Shown: positions 17,188-25,756 of the stretch, one piece after another | How the letters are laid out: every line of letters starts with the position of its first letter | Position numbering within the stretch: position 1 is the stretch's first letter | From: Methylobacterium sp. J-030 | GTDB taxonomy: Bacteria > Pseudomonadota > Alphaproteobacteria > Rhizobiales > Beijerinckiaceae | Direction: 5' to 3' | Length of the DNA: 64,000 bases | Assembly (NCBI RefSeq): GCF_022829545.1 | Contig: NZ_JAKSYM010000080.1 | Location: forward strand, 60,124 to 124,123 | Position numbers and translations under genes: made by a program | Notes under the pieces: generated by a model | The model's input: only the letters and a program-made list of their open reading frames with translations | Database searches by the model: none | What the model was told of the DNA's origin: nothing

Positions 17188-17885
17188 GGGTCGGGGCCCT
17201 GGTCTTCGACGTCTTCGGGACGCTGGTCGACTGGCGCTCCGGCGTCGCCCGCGAGGCGGCGCGGCTGCTCGCACACTTTGCGTCGAACCTCGATGCCGGC
17301 GCCTTCGCAGATGCGTGGCGCGCCCGCTACAACCCGTCCATGGAGACGGTGCGTTCGGGCGCCCGTCCCTTCGTCGACCTCGACACGCTCCAGGCCGAGT
17401 CCCTGCCCGACGTGCTGGCCCAGTTCGGCATCGCGGGCGTGCCGGAGGACGTGCAGAGCGAGCTGGTCCAGGCTTGGCACCGGCTCGACGCGTGGCCCGA
17501 GGTGCCGGACGCCCTGCGGCGCCTGCGCGAAAAACACCTCCTGGCGCCGAACTCCAACGGGCATGTCCGGCTGATGGCCGACCTCGCCCGCCGCAACGGC
17601 CTGATCTTCGACGCGGTTCTGGGTGCCGGCTATTCCCGCGACTACAAGCCGAAGCCGGCGCTCTACCTCGACGCGATCGCGGCCTTCGGCTTCGCGCCGG
17701 CGGAGACGATGATGGTAGCCGCCCATTCGAACGACCTCGCGGCGGCGACGAGCCACGGCCTGTCCACCGCCCACATCGCCCGGCCGCACGAGCACGGCCC
17801 GGCCGGCGGCGAGACCGCGCCGACGGTGCCGGTCACCTACGCGGCCCGGGATCTGGCCGATCTGGCCGACCAACTCGGCTGCTGA
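17184..17885 (+). CDS. Haloacid dehalogenase, type II (HAD superfamily)
   Basis: A 233-residue HAD hydrolase related to L-2-haloacid dehalogenases. The nucleophile Asp is in [12 protein letters not shown] near residue 9, the motif II Ser in [11 protein letters not shown], the motif III Lys in [12 protein letters not shown], and motif IV is [12 protein letters not shown] with the Ser-Asn-Asp set typical of dehalogenases. It is translationally coupled to trpS, which looks incidental. True substrates may be other 2-haloacids or phosphorylated metabolites. Confidence 0.85.
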   Translation: MRVGALVFDVFGTLVDWRSGVAREAARLLAHFASNLDAGAFADAWRARYNPSMETVRSGARPFVDLDTLQAESLPDVLAQFGIAGVPEDVQSELVQAWHRLDAWPEVPDALRRLREKHLLAPNSNGHVRLMADLARRNGLIFDAVLGAGYSRDYKPKPALYLDAIAAFGFAPAETMMVAAHSNDLAAATSHGLSTAHIARPHEHGPAGGETAPTVPVTYAARDLADLADQLGC

Positions 17886-17906
17886 GGCGTTTTACGAGAG
17901 GGTGCC

Positions 17907-18686
17907 ATGGCTGACTGGAACCCCGCCCTCTACACCCGCTTCGAGGATGAGCGGACGCGCCCGGCCGCCGAACTGCTCGCCCGCGTTCCCCTCGATGCGC
18001 CGCGTCTCGCCTACGATCTCGGCTGCGGCCCCGGCAATTCCACCGCCCTGATCGCCGCGCGATACCCCGAGGCGGACGTGATCGGCCTCGACACGTCGCC
18101 TTCCATGCTGGAGAGCGCCCGGGCCCGCCTGCCCGATCTCACCTTCGCGCAGGCCGATGCCGCAACCTGGGTTCCGGAGCGGGCGCCGGACTTGATCTAC
18201 GCCAACGCCGTGCTGCAATGGCTGCCAGACCACGCGACCCTGCTGCCGCGGCTGTTCGGCCTCCTCGCCCCGGGCGGCGTGCTGGCCGTACAGATGCCCG
18301 ACAACCTCGCCGAACCCACGCACCGCCTGATGCGCGAGACCGCGGCTGCCGGATCCTGGGCGGCGGTGATCGGCGATCCGGCCGTCGCCGGCCGCCTCGG
18401 ACGCATGCTGGAGCCCGCCGCCTACTACGACCTGCTGGCGCCGGTGGCCGCCGCGGTCGATGTCTGGCGCACCGCCTATCACCACCGGATGGCGGATGCC
18501 GGCGCCATCGTGGACTGGGTCAGTTCCACCGGCCTCCGGCCCTTCCTCGACCCGCTCGATCCCGGCGAGCGAGCCGACTTCCTGTCGGCCTACACCCGTG
18601 CGATCGCTGCCGCCTACCCGCCGCGCAGCGACGGGCGGCGCCTGCTCGCCTTCCCGCGGGTGTTCATCGTGGCGCGGGCGCAGTAG
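17907..18686 (+). CDS. tam: Trans-aconitate 2-methyltransferase
   Basis: A 259-residue class I SAM-dependent methyltransferase. [20 protein letters not shown] is the characteristic Tam N-terminus. Motif I is [15 protein letters not shown], and [13 protein letters not shown] is the conserved post-motif region. The enzyme methylates trans-aconitate, an inhibitor of aconitase. The gene follows the dehalogenase by about 20 bases in the same direction. Its 3' end lies four bases from the convergent FMN-binding protein. Confidence 0.92.
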   Translation: MADWNPALYTRFEDERTRPAAELLARVPLDAPRLAYDLGCGPGNSTALIAARYPEADVIGLDTSPSMLESARARLPDLTFAQADAATWVPERAPDLIYANAVLQWLPDHATLLPRLFGLLAPGGVLAVQMPDNLAEPTHRLMRETAAAGSWAAVIGDPAVAGRLGRMLEPAAYYDLLAPVAAAVDVWRTAYHHRMADAGAIVDWVSSTGLRPFLDPLDPGERADFLSAYTRAIAAAYPPRSDGRRLLAFPRVFIVARAQ

Positions 18687-18690
18687 CGGC

Positions 18691-19344
18691 TCATGCCTCG
18701 CCGCGGGCGACCAGCGCCTCGTATTCCGAGACCTCCAGCTTGCCCTCCTCGGCGACGCGGGCCTTGTCGGCGTCGCTGATCACGTCGCCCGCGAGATCGA
18801 GGCGCTTCCAAGCAGCGAGCGGAGTCTCGCGCCCGGGCCGGGGGACGTACTTGTTCTGCTCGACCTTCTGGTACTTGTGGATGTAGCGCGGGCAGTTGAC
18901 CCAGATTTTCGTGACCGCGACCTTCACGAGATACTTGGCCTCGGTGTACTCGGCCATCAGGGCATCGTCGCGCAGCAGGGTCGCGTGGCCCTGGACCCGG
19001 ATGCGGTGGGGCGTCTCGAAATCGATGAACAGCAGGCCGACCTTGGCCTGCCCCTCGATGTTGCCCATCGAGTAGAACATGCCGTTGCCGTCGAAGCCCG
19101 GGAACACGAGGGTGCTTGCGTCCAGCACTTTCACGAAGCCGGTGGGGCCGCCCTTGTAGGACACGGTCGGCATGCCGTCGGGATCGACGGTCGAGAGGAA
19201 GAACATGTCGCGGGAGCCGATGAAGGCGCCCTCCTCCGGCTGGATGCTCTCGTGGACCCAGTCCTCGTCGAGGCGTACCGCGAGCTTGGTTGTGCCGAAC
19301 TCCTCCTGCAGCGCCCGGTGCGCGTCGGAATAGAGCGATGCCAT
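18691..19344 (-). CDS. Pyridoxamine 5'-phosphate oxidase-related FMN-binding protein
   Basis: A 217-residue split-barrel flavin-binding protein. Residues such as GSRDMFFLSTVDPDGMPTVS, KGGPTGFVKVLDASTLVFPG and VGLLFIDFETPHRIRVQGHA match the PNPOx-like family. It is not PdxH itself; the C-terminal PNPOx signature is absent. Related proteins reduce F420/FMN-dependent substrates or bind heme. No operon partner is apparent. A repeat-containing intergenic region lies upstream. Confidence 0.82.
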   Translation of the reverse strand: MASLYSDAHRALQEEFGTTKLAVRLDEDWVHESIQPEEGAFIGSRDMFFLSTVDPDGMPTVSYKGGPTGFVKVLDASTLVFPGFDGNGMFYSMGNIEGQAKVGLLFIDFETPHRIRVQGHATLLRDDALMAEYTEAKYLVKVAVTKIWVNCPRYIHKYQKVEQNKYVPRPGRETPLAAWKRLDLAGDVISDADKARVAEEGKLEVSEYEALVARGEA

Positions 19345-19514
19345 GGGTGTCCTCTCCGCTTGCCAGTCCTCGTACGGGTGGGACGGCTGCAGGGCTTATG
19401 GCCGGGAAAGTTCGCCTTCAGCAACGTTGGATGTGGGCCGGCGATTCTGCCTGCTCGCATCACATGTGGAGGTGTCGATCGGGGGCGCCTGAGATCTTTT
19501 GAGGCCCCCGTTTT

Positions 19515-19670
19515 CCCGGGCGCATGGAGCGTCAGCGGAATGTGACCCGGGATCCAGCGGGAGACGTCGCGAGGCGTCTATCTGAAATAACCTGTGCCGC
19601 TGCGCGGCGCTCCCTGATGCTGGATCCCGGATCATCTTCCACTTCGTTCCAGGCGTCCGGGAAAGGGTGC
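19515..19670 (+). repeat. Dispersed intergenic element, family 2, copy a
   Basis: This is the plus-strand partner of 11872-12029, starting CCCGGGCGCATGGAGCGTCA and ending GGCGTCCGGGAAAGGG. It holds an imperfect 17-bp inverted repeat, TGACCCGGGATCCAGCG (19543-19559) against TGCTGGATCCCGGATCA (19618-19634), so a long hairpin is possible. It occupies most of the 416-base gap between the FMN-binding gene and ilvC. I saw no coding signal in the rest of the gap. Confidence 0.7.
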
Positions 19671-19720
19671 ACCATGCCGAACACAAAGAACCCGGCCACG
19701 CCTTCGCATGACCGGGCCCA

Positions 19721-19743
19721 AAACGGCCGAGCGAAGCCCGGCC
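19721..19743 (-). terminator. Probable intrinsic terminator of ilvC
   Basis: On the minus strand GGCCGGG, loop CTTCG, CTCGGCC forms a 7-bp stem (one G-U), followed by GTTTTGGG. It begins about 18 bases after the ilvC stop. The T-tract is short, so termination may be weak. Confidence 0.5.
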
Positions 19744-19760
19744 GCGACGTCTCGAACGTG

Positions 19761-20792
<1,032 letters not shown>

Positions 20793-21449
20793 TTAACGTT
20801 GGTGTTTCGGGTCGGGTTTGGCCTGGCCGTAGAGGACCAGGAACTGCTCGACGGCGCGGCCCGCATCGCGCCGGATCCCGGCCCCGTCGAGGTCGAGGGT
20901 CTCGCCGAGCAGAAGGCGAATCTGGATATCCCGGCCGACGAGGCCGAAGAAGGTGCGGAAGGCGGCCTCACTGTCGGCGAAGGCCAGCAGGCCCGCGGCG
21001 CGGCCCGCCTCCAGCACCGGCTTCACCCGCTCGCCGATGGCGAAGCGCCCGTTCGCCAGCACGATGCCGCCGAGGTTGCTCTTGCGCGAACCCGCATGCG
21101 CGATGGCGATGCGGTTCAGCGCGACCGAGGTGGGTCCGGTGATCACCTCCAGCCACGTGACCGCGAAGTCCTGCAGGCGTTCCCGGAGAGTCGCACCGTC
21201 GAGCACCTGCGCGGTGTCATGCCCGGCATGGACCCGGGAGGCCTGCCAGCGCACCGTCGCGGTCAGCAACCCGTCCCGGTCGCCGAACCACTTGTAGAGC
21301 GTCTCCTTCGAGCAGCTCGCCCGGCGCGCCACGGCGTCCATAGTGACCTGCTCGCCGTCCTCGACCATCAGGCCGAGCACGGCATCCAGCACCGCCTGCT
21401 GGCGGACCGACGGCGCTTCCTGCTCTGCTGTGACGCTGGCCTGCATCAT
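20793..21449 (-). CDS. TetR-family transcriptional regulator
   Basis: A 218-residue repressor-type protein. The N-terminal HTH includes VLDAVLGLMVEDGEQVTMDA, then RRASCSKETLYKWFGDRDGL, a textbook TetR recognition helix (KETLYKWF). The C-terminal TetR_C_7-like ligand domain ends FLVLYGQAKPDPKHQR. The ATG at 21449 was chosen because a 23-bp palindrome lies just upstream; a second ATG at 21446 is equally possible. It sits between gst and ilvC on the same strand. Targets probably include its own promoter and perhaps the glutathione transferase gene or ilvC. Confidence 0.87.
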   Translation of the reverse strand: MMQASVTAEQEAPSVRQQAVLDAVLGLMVEDGEQVTMDAVARRASCSKETLYKWFGDRDGLLTATVRWQASRVHAGHDTAQVLDGATLRERLQDFAVTWLEVITGPTSVALNRIAIAHAGSRKSNLGGIVLANGRFAIGERVKPVLEAGRAAGLLAFADSEAAFRTFFGLVGRDIQIRLLLGETLDLDGAGIRRDAGRAVEQFLVLYGQAKPDPKHQR

Positions 21450-21457
21450 CTCGAATG

Positions 21458-21480
21458 GCGTACCGTACCGTACGGTACGC
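21458..21480. promoter_or_regulatory. 23-bp palindrome, candidate TetR operator
   Basis: GCGTACCGTAC, one central base, GTACGGTACGC: a perfect palindrome with 11-bp arms, ending eight bases before the tetR start. Position and length suit a TetR dimer-of-dimers or single-dimer autoregulatory operator. A transcript starting here would serve tetR-ilvC. Confidence 0.7.
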
Positions 21481-21531
21481 GCTGTAGGACGAATGAGCCG
21501 GCGAGGCAAGAGGTGCTTCGCCGGCCGGATC

Positions 21532-22185
21532 TCAGCGCGGCAGCGGAAGCCCCTCGCGGGCGAAGACGGCCTGCACGGCGGGACGCTCGGCGACGCGGCG
21601 GGCATGGGCGGTCCAGGCCGGGAAGCGGCCGGCCATGTCGAACCGGAGCGTCGGGCCGTTGGCCCAGAACCAGAAGACCATCAGGTAGGCGTCGACCACG
21701 CTGAACCGGCCGCTCACAGCCCAGCCGCCGTGCGACAGGCGCACCTCGGTCATGGTGGCGAGATCGGCGTAGGTGTTGGCGGCCTTGGCCTTGATGCCGT
21801 CGAACGCGGCCTCGTCGTCCGTGTAGCGTTCCGGGCGGCGGACATGGGCGTAGGTCACGTGGTGGTTGCAGGCGAGCCAGCCGAGCCACTCGTCCGCGGC
21901 GGCCTGCTCGCGCAGATCCCTGGGCCACAAATCCTTCTCCGGCACGGCGCGGGCGACGTGGCGCAAGATCGCGGCGCATTCGGTGAGAACCCAGCCATCC
22001 TCGGTCAGCGCCGGCACGCGGCCGCGGTCGTTGATGGCGAGGTATTCCGGCCGCCGCTGGTCGCCCGCGGCGAGGTCGAGCTTGATGCCCTCATAGGGCA
22101 GCTCGGATTCCTCCAGGATGATGTGAGCGGCGAGCGAGCAGGCGCCGGGGGCGTAGTAGAGGGTGCGGGCCACGCGGTCGGTCAT
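21532..22185 (-). CDS. Glutathione S-transferase family protein
   Basis: A 217-residue cytosolic GST with an N-terminal thioredoxin-like domain. YYAPGACSLAAHIILEES is the beta-class start containing the active-site Cys/Ser region, and GRVPALTEDGWVLTECAAIL holds the cis-Pro and glutathione-binding residues. The C-terminal helical domain includes GRFSVVDAYLMVFWFW. The gene starts about eight bases after mazF on the same strand. The electrophile substrate is unknown. Confidence 0.88.
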   Translation of the reverse strand: MTDRVARTLYYAPGACSLAAHIILEESELPYEGIKLDLAAGDQRRPEYLAINDRGRVPALTEDGWVLTECAAILRHVARAVPEKDLWPRDLREQAAADEWLGWLACNHHVTYAHVRRPERYTDDEAAFDGIKAKAANTYADLATMTEVRLSHGGWAVSGRFSVVDAYLMVFWFWANGPTLRFDMAGRFPAWTAHARRVAERPAVQAVFAREGLPLPR

Positions 22186-22192
22186 CCTTCAA

Positions 22193-22558
22193 TCAAGTGA
22201 GCAAGTTGAACCCGAGCAGATTGGCGAGCTTCTGGCGAACGGCGTCGAGCGTTTCAACCGGAACGCCATCGATGTGGCGAAAGCCGCGTGCGGCGCGATC
22301 GACGTTCCGGATCTGATCGGTCTGGATCGCACCGGAAATCGCGAGACCTTGCGGAAGCAGAACCTTCGTCGGCCATGGATCGACATTGCGTGTCACCGGG
22401 CAGACGATTGCCGTCGCGTTCCGCGCGTGGAAATCGCGGTTTGTCAGAACGAGGGCGGGGCGAACACCGGATTGTTCGTGGCCAAGTGTCGGCCGGAAAT
22501 CCACCCAGGCGAGATCTCCGGCCTCCGGTAGTTCTCGCGGGTCATGTCCAGTCGTCAT
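22193..22558 (-). CDS. MazF/PemK-family endoribonuclease toxin
   Basis: A 121-residue toxin. AGDLAWVDFRPTLGHEQSGV and RPALVLTNRDFHARNATAIV correspond to the conserved MazF N-terminal barrel (G-D-x-x-W-x-D-F-x-P...G-x-E-Q-x-G-x-R-P). ICPVTRN-like VCPVTRN and SGAIQTDQIRNVDR contribute the active-site loop. In the family these cleave mRNA at short sequences. The ATG at 22558 overlaps the antitoxin's 3' end by 17 bases. Confidence 0.88.
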   Translation of the reverse strand: MTTGHDPRELPEAGDLAWVDFRPTLGHEQSGVRPALVLTNRDFHARNATAIVCPVTRNVDPWPTKVLLPQGLAISGAIQTDQIRNVDRAARGFRHIDGVPVETLDAVRQKLANLLGFNLLT

Positions 22559-22778
22559 GGATGATTTCGGCGCCGACATCCGGCCCCCAATCCACGACGG
22601 GAGGACGATAGGCCGGCCCGAGCCGATCCATCTCGGCGATCATATCCTGTAGCGTCTCTCTGCGTCGACGAGGCAAGATCTCAACGGTCTGACCATCCGC
22701 CAGACCGTGCCGATCCCCCTCGCCCGCAGGGATCCGAATCACGTATTCGTCGCCGGTGCGCGTGAGTTTGGCTTCCAT
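22542..22778 (-). CDS. MazE/AbrB-type antitoxin
   Basis: A 78-residue protein. MEAKLTRTGDEYVIRIPAGE resembles the swapped-hairpin AbrB DNA-binding fold. The C-terminal half (LQDMIAEMDRLGPAYRPP, then DWGPDVGAEIIHDDW) is acidic and aromatic, as expected for a toxin-neutralising tail. The overlap with mazF is the usual TA arrangement. It begins 48 bases downstream of ilvN on the same strand. Confidence 0.85.
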   Translation of the reverse strand: MEAKLTRTGDEYVIRIPAGEGDRHGLADGQTVEILPRRRRETLQDMIAEMDRLGPAYRPPVVDWGPDVGAEIIHDDWT

Positions 22779-22825
22779 GAGAGCGTCTCCGACTCTCCGG
22801 ACATCATAGCCCAATCGGTCGGTTC

Positions 22826-23368
22826 CTACAGCGGCTCCGCCCCGCGCCCCATCGCGGAGATGCCGGTGCGGCAGATCTCCACCAGCCCGATCACGCTCAT
22901 CAGGCGCACGAACCGGTCGATCTCCTCGGTGGCGCCAGTGAGCTCGAACACGAAGGAGTTGAGCGTGGCGTCGAGGGTCTTGGCGCCGAAGGCCGCGGCC
23001 AGCCGTAGGGCCTCGCTGCGGTGCTCGCCCTCGCCCTTCACCTTCACGAGGCAGATCTCGCGCTCGATGGCGTTGCCCTGGAGCGTCAGGTCCACGACCC
23101 GGTGCACCGGCACGAGGCGATCGAGCTGCGCCTTGATCTGCTCGATCACACCGTTGGTCCCGGTGGTGACGATGGTGATGCGCGAGATGTGGCGCGCTTC
23201 CTCGGTCTCGGAGACCGTCAGGCTCTCGATGTTGTAGCCCCGGCCGGAGAACATCCCCGAGATGCGGGCAAGCACGCCGGGCTCGTTGTCGACGATCACC
23301 GCGAGCGTGTGCCGGTTCACCGGCTCGACGCGGCCGGCATCGGGGTAGTGGGTGTTCATCGCGTTCAT
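22826..23368 (-). CDS. ilvN: Acetolactate synthase small (regulatory) subunit
   Basis: A 180-residue regulatory subunit of acetohydroxyacid synthase that confers valine feedback inhibition. The N-terminal ACT domain reads HTLAVIVDNEPGVLARISGM, then FSGRGYNIESLTVSETE. The C-terminal domain includes ERE-containing NAIEREICLVKVKG and the end segment RTGISAMGRGAE. It starts at ATG 23368 (another ATG at 23359). It lies about 190 bases after ilvB, separated by a hairpin-rich repeat. Confidence 0.95.
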   Translation of the reverse strand: MNAMNTHYPDAGRVEPVNRHTLAVIVDNEPGVLARISGMFSGRGYNIESLTVSETEEARHISRITIVTTGTNGVIEQIKAQLDRLVPVHRVVDLTLQGNAIEREICLVKVKGEGEHRSEALRLAAAFGAKTLDATLNSFVFELTGATEEIDRFVRLMSVIGLVEICRTGISAMGRGAEPL

Positions 23369-23394
23369 GGCCGGTTTCGTCCTCCTCGGGGTTT

Positions 23395-23516
23395 CCGAAG
23401 GGCGCGCCCTTCGGCGGGGTGTCGGGGCGGCGCCCCGACATCGGGCGGAGCCCGACATCGGGCGGAGCCCGACAGCAGGGCTCCGCCCTGCACCCGCAAA
23501 AGGTCTCAACCTTTTG
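23395..23516. repeat. Dispersed hairpin-rich intergenic element, family 1, copy b
   Basis: Between ilvB and ilvN. Stems in order: CCGAAGGG/CCCTTCGG (23395-23414), GTCGGGGC/GCCCCGAC, a tandem 17-bp direct repeat GACATCGGGCGGAGCCC (23437-23453 and 23454-23470), CAGGGC/GCCCTG, and CAAAAGGT/ACCTTTTG (23497-23516). Reading in the reverse direction reproduces the order seen at 5333-5438. In the ilv transcript it would form several hairpins and could affect relative ilvB/ilvN expression. Confidence 0.72.
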
Positions 23517-23556
23517 AAACCAAGATATTCGAGATCAGTCTTGGGATCTCGGCCCG

Positions 23557-25332
23557 TTACACCAGCATCTTGCCTTCCTCGGAGATCACGTCGCCGAGTT
23601 CGACGCCGGTCTCGCCGAGGTAATCGGACAGGAGCATCTCGTTGTGTGCCTTGCCCGACGGGATCATCGGGAAGCAGTTCTCGGTCTTGTCGACGATGCA
23701 GTCGAAGATCACCGGGCCGTCATAGGCGAGCATCTCCGCGATGGCGCCGTCGAGGTCGCCCGGCTTCTCGCAGCGCATGCCCTTGGCGCCGTAGGCCTCG
23801 GCCAGCTTCACGAAGTCCGGCAGGCTCTCCGAGTAGCTCTGCGAGTAGCGTGAGCCGTGCAGCAGCTCCTGCCACTGCCGGACCATGCCCATATACTCGT
23901 TGTTGAGGATGAACACCTTGACGGGCAGCCGGTACTGAACCGCCGTCGACATCTCCTGCATGTTCATCAGGATGGAGGCCTCGCCAGCGATGTCGATCAC
24001 GAGCCCGTCCGGATGGGCGAGCTGCGTGCCGATCGCCGCCGGCAGGCCGTAGCCCATCGTGCCGAGGCCGCCCGAGGTCATCCAGCGGTTCGGCTCGTCG
24101 TACTTGAAGTACTGGGCCGCCCACATCTGGTGCTGGCCGACCTCGGTGGTGATGTAGGTCTCGCGATTCTTACAGGCCTCGTAGAGGCGCTGGACCGCGT
24201 ATTGCGGTTTGATGATCGTGCCCGAGGGCCAGTAGGCGAGGCAGTCCCGCGCCTTCCAGGCCTTGATCTTCTGGAACCACGGATCGAGGTTGGACGTCTC
24301 CGGCCGCGACGGCAGGGCGCGCCACGCCTCCAGCATGTCGGCGAGCACAGAGCTGCAATCGCCGACGATCCCGATATCGACTTTCACGACCTTGTTGATC
24401 GAGGAGGCGTCGACGTCGATGTGGATCTTCTTCGAGAACGGCGAGAACGCGTCGAGCCGACCGGTGATTCGGTCGTCGAACCGGGCGCCGACGCAGATCA
24501 TCACGTCGCATTCGTGCATCGCGAGGTTGGCCTCGTAGGTCCCGTGCATGCCGAGCATGCCGAGGAACTTCTCGTCCGTGCCCGGATAGGCGCCGAGCCC
24601 CATCAGCGTCGAGGTGATCGGGAAGCCGGTCTCGCGGACGAGCTCGCGCAGCAGGCGCGAAGCCTCCGGGCCGGAATTGATCACGCCGCCGCCGGTGTAG
24701 AAGACCGGCCGGCGGGCGGTCGCCATCAGCTCGACGGCCGCACGGATCCGGTCCGCATCGCCCTTCACAGCGGGGCGGTAAGTCTTGTGGCTCGCGATCT
24801 CCGGGCGCTCGTAGAGCCCGGAGGCGAACTGGATGTCCTTGGGCAGGTCGACCACGACCGGGCCGGGCCGGCCGTTGGCCGCGACGTAGAACGCCTCGTG
24901 CAGGATGCGCGGCAGGTCGTCGATGGATTTGACCAGGTAATTGTGCTTCGTGCAGTGGCGCGTGATGCCGACCGTATCGCATTCCTGGAACGCGTCGGTG
25001 CCGATCAGGTGCGTCGGGACCTGGCCGGTGATGCAGACCAGCGGGATCGAATCCAGCATCGCGTCGGTGAGACCGGTGACGATGTTGGTCGCGCCGGGAC
25101 CCGAGGTGACGAGGACGCAGCCGACCTTGCCGGAGGAGCGGGCATAGCCCTCCGCGGCGTGGACGGCGCCCTGCTCGTGACGGACGAGGATGTGCTTCAC
25201 GGCGTTCTGGTGGAACAGCGCGTCGTAGATCGGCAGTACGGCGCCGCCCGGATACCCGAACAGCGTATCGACACCCTGATCCTGGAAGGCCCGGATGACC
25301 ATCTCGGCCCCGGTCATGACCTCGCCGCCCAT
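23557..25332 (-). CDS. ilvB: Acetolactate synthase large (catalytic) subunit
   Basis: A 591-residue ThDP- and FAD-dependent enzyme condensing pyruvate with pyruvate or 2-ketobutyrate. FGYPGGAVLPIYDALF and the ThDP-activating Glu in VRHEQGAVHAAEGYA mark the N-terminal domain. The ThDP motif is IAGEASILMNMQEMSTAVQY, in which the usual G-D-G is G-E-A. The C-terminus ENCFPMIPSGKAHNEML is family-typical. The ATG at 25332 was chosen by family start; the frame upstream to 25503 is leader RNA. It is preceded by an attenuator with a leader peptide. Confidence 0.95.
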   Translation of the reverse strand: MGGEVMTGAEMVIRAFQDQGVDTLFGYPGGAVLPIYDALFHQNAVKHILVRHEQGAVHAAEGYARSSGKVGCVLVTSGPGATNIVTGLTDAMLDSIPLVCITGQVPTHLIGTDAFQECDTVGITRHCTKHNYLVKSIDDLPRILHEAFYVAANGRPGPVVVDLPKDIQFASGLYERPEIASHKTYRPAVKGDADRIRAAVELMATARRPVFYTGGGVINSGPEASRLLRELVRETGFPITSTLMGLGAYPGTDEKFLGMLGMHGTYEANLAMHECDVMICVGARFDDRITGRLDAFSPFSKKIHIDVDASSINKVVKVDIGIVGDCSSVLADMLEAWRALPSRPETSNLDPWFQKIKAWKARDCLAYWPSGTIIKPQYAVQRLYEACKNRETYITTEVGQHQMWAAQYFKYDEPNRWMTSGGLGTMGYGLPAAIGTQLAHPDGLVIDIAGEASILMNMQEMSTAVQYRLPVKVFILNNEYMGMVRQWQELLHGSRYSQSYSESLPDFVKLAEAYGAKGMRCEKPGDLDGAIAEMLAYDGPVIFDCIVDKTENCFPMIPSGKAHNEMLLSDYLGETGVELGDVISEEGKMLV

Positions 25333-25501
25333 GCTCGTCTCCTCGCGCTCTCCGGGGCCACGGCGATCCTTGAGACCGCCGCCCTGCCCCGTCCTCTCTC
25401 GTCGCACCCTCGTCCCGCGGGGCGGTCTCCGCCTCGCCCGAAGGTGCCGTCGCTTCGGCATCCCGTCTGTCTCGGTCTCGTCCCGCCCGGACGCGGGCAA
25501 C

Positions 25502-25524
25502 AAAAAAGGGCCCCGAGGGACCCT
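25502..25524 (-). terminator. Attenuator terminator upstream of ilvB
   Basis: On the minus strand AGGGTCCC, loop TC, GGGGCCCT forms an 8-bp stem (one G-U) directly followed by six T residues. It lies 170 bases before the ilvB start and about 32 bases after the leader-peptide stop. This is a textbook intrinsic terminator positioned for attenuation. Confidence 0.8.
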
Positions 25525-25556
25525 GCATGCGCCACCGCCCGGATCGCGGCCCTAGC

Positions 25557-25607
25557 TCAGGGCCGCCCCGTCGGTGACGCTACCGCTACAATAAGGACCG
25601 TGGTCAT
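25557..25607 (-). CDS. ilvB leader peptide (attenuation)
   Basis: A 16-codon reading frame, MTTVLIVAVASPTGRP, far too short for gene finders. Residues 4-8 are Val-Leu-Ile-Val plus Ala, then Val: the three end products of the pathway. Its TGA lies within a GGCCCT/AGGGCC inverted repeat (25548-25564), and a terminator follows. A ribosome stalled at these codons under branched-chain starvation would be expected to favour antitermination. The ribosome-binding site is weak (GGAGCAGG rather distant). Confidence 0.75.
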   Translation of the reverse strand: MTTVLIVAVASPTGRP

Positions 25608-25680
25608 CGGATGTCCGAACCTGCTCCGCGACGGCCGCATGATCCGGAACGGGTCATGGTTGGCACGCGGAGTGTCGGGC

Positions 25681-25709
25681 CTCTTAGCGGAGTGCGCGGA
25701 GCCGGTCAA
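25681..25709 (-). promoter_or_regulatory. Probable sigma-70 promoter of the ilvB leader
   Basis: On the minus strand TTGACC (-35) and TAAGAG (-10) are separated by exactly 17 bases, about 75 bases before the leader peptide. It is the best match in the region and correctly placed for an attenuated leader transcript. Confidence 0.5.
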
Positions 25710-25756
25710 CGCATCCCTGCCCGCGATTGCGCCTGTTCGGCGCTTTAGCCCAACCC

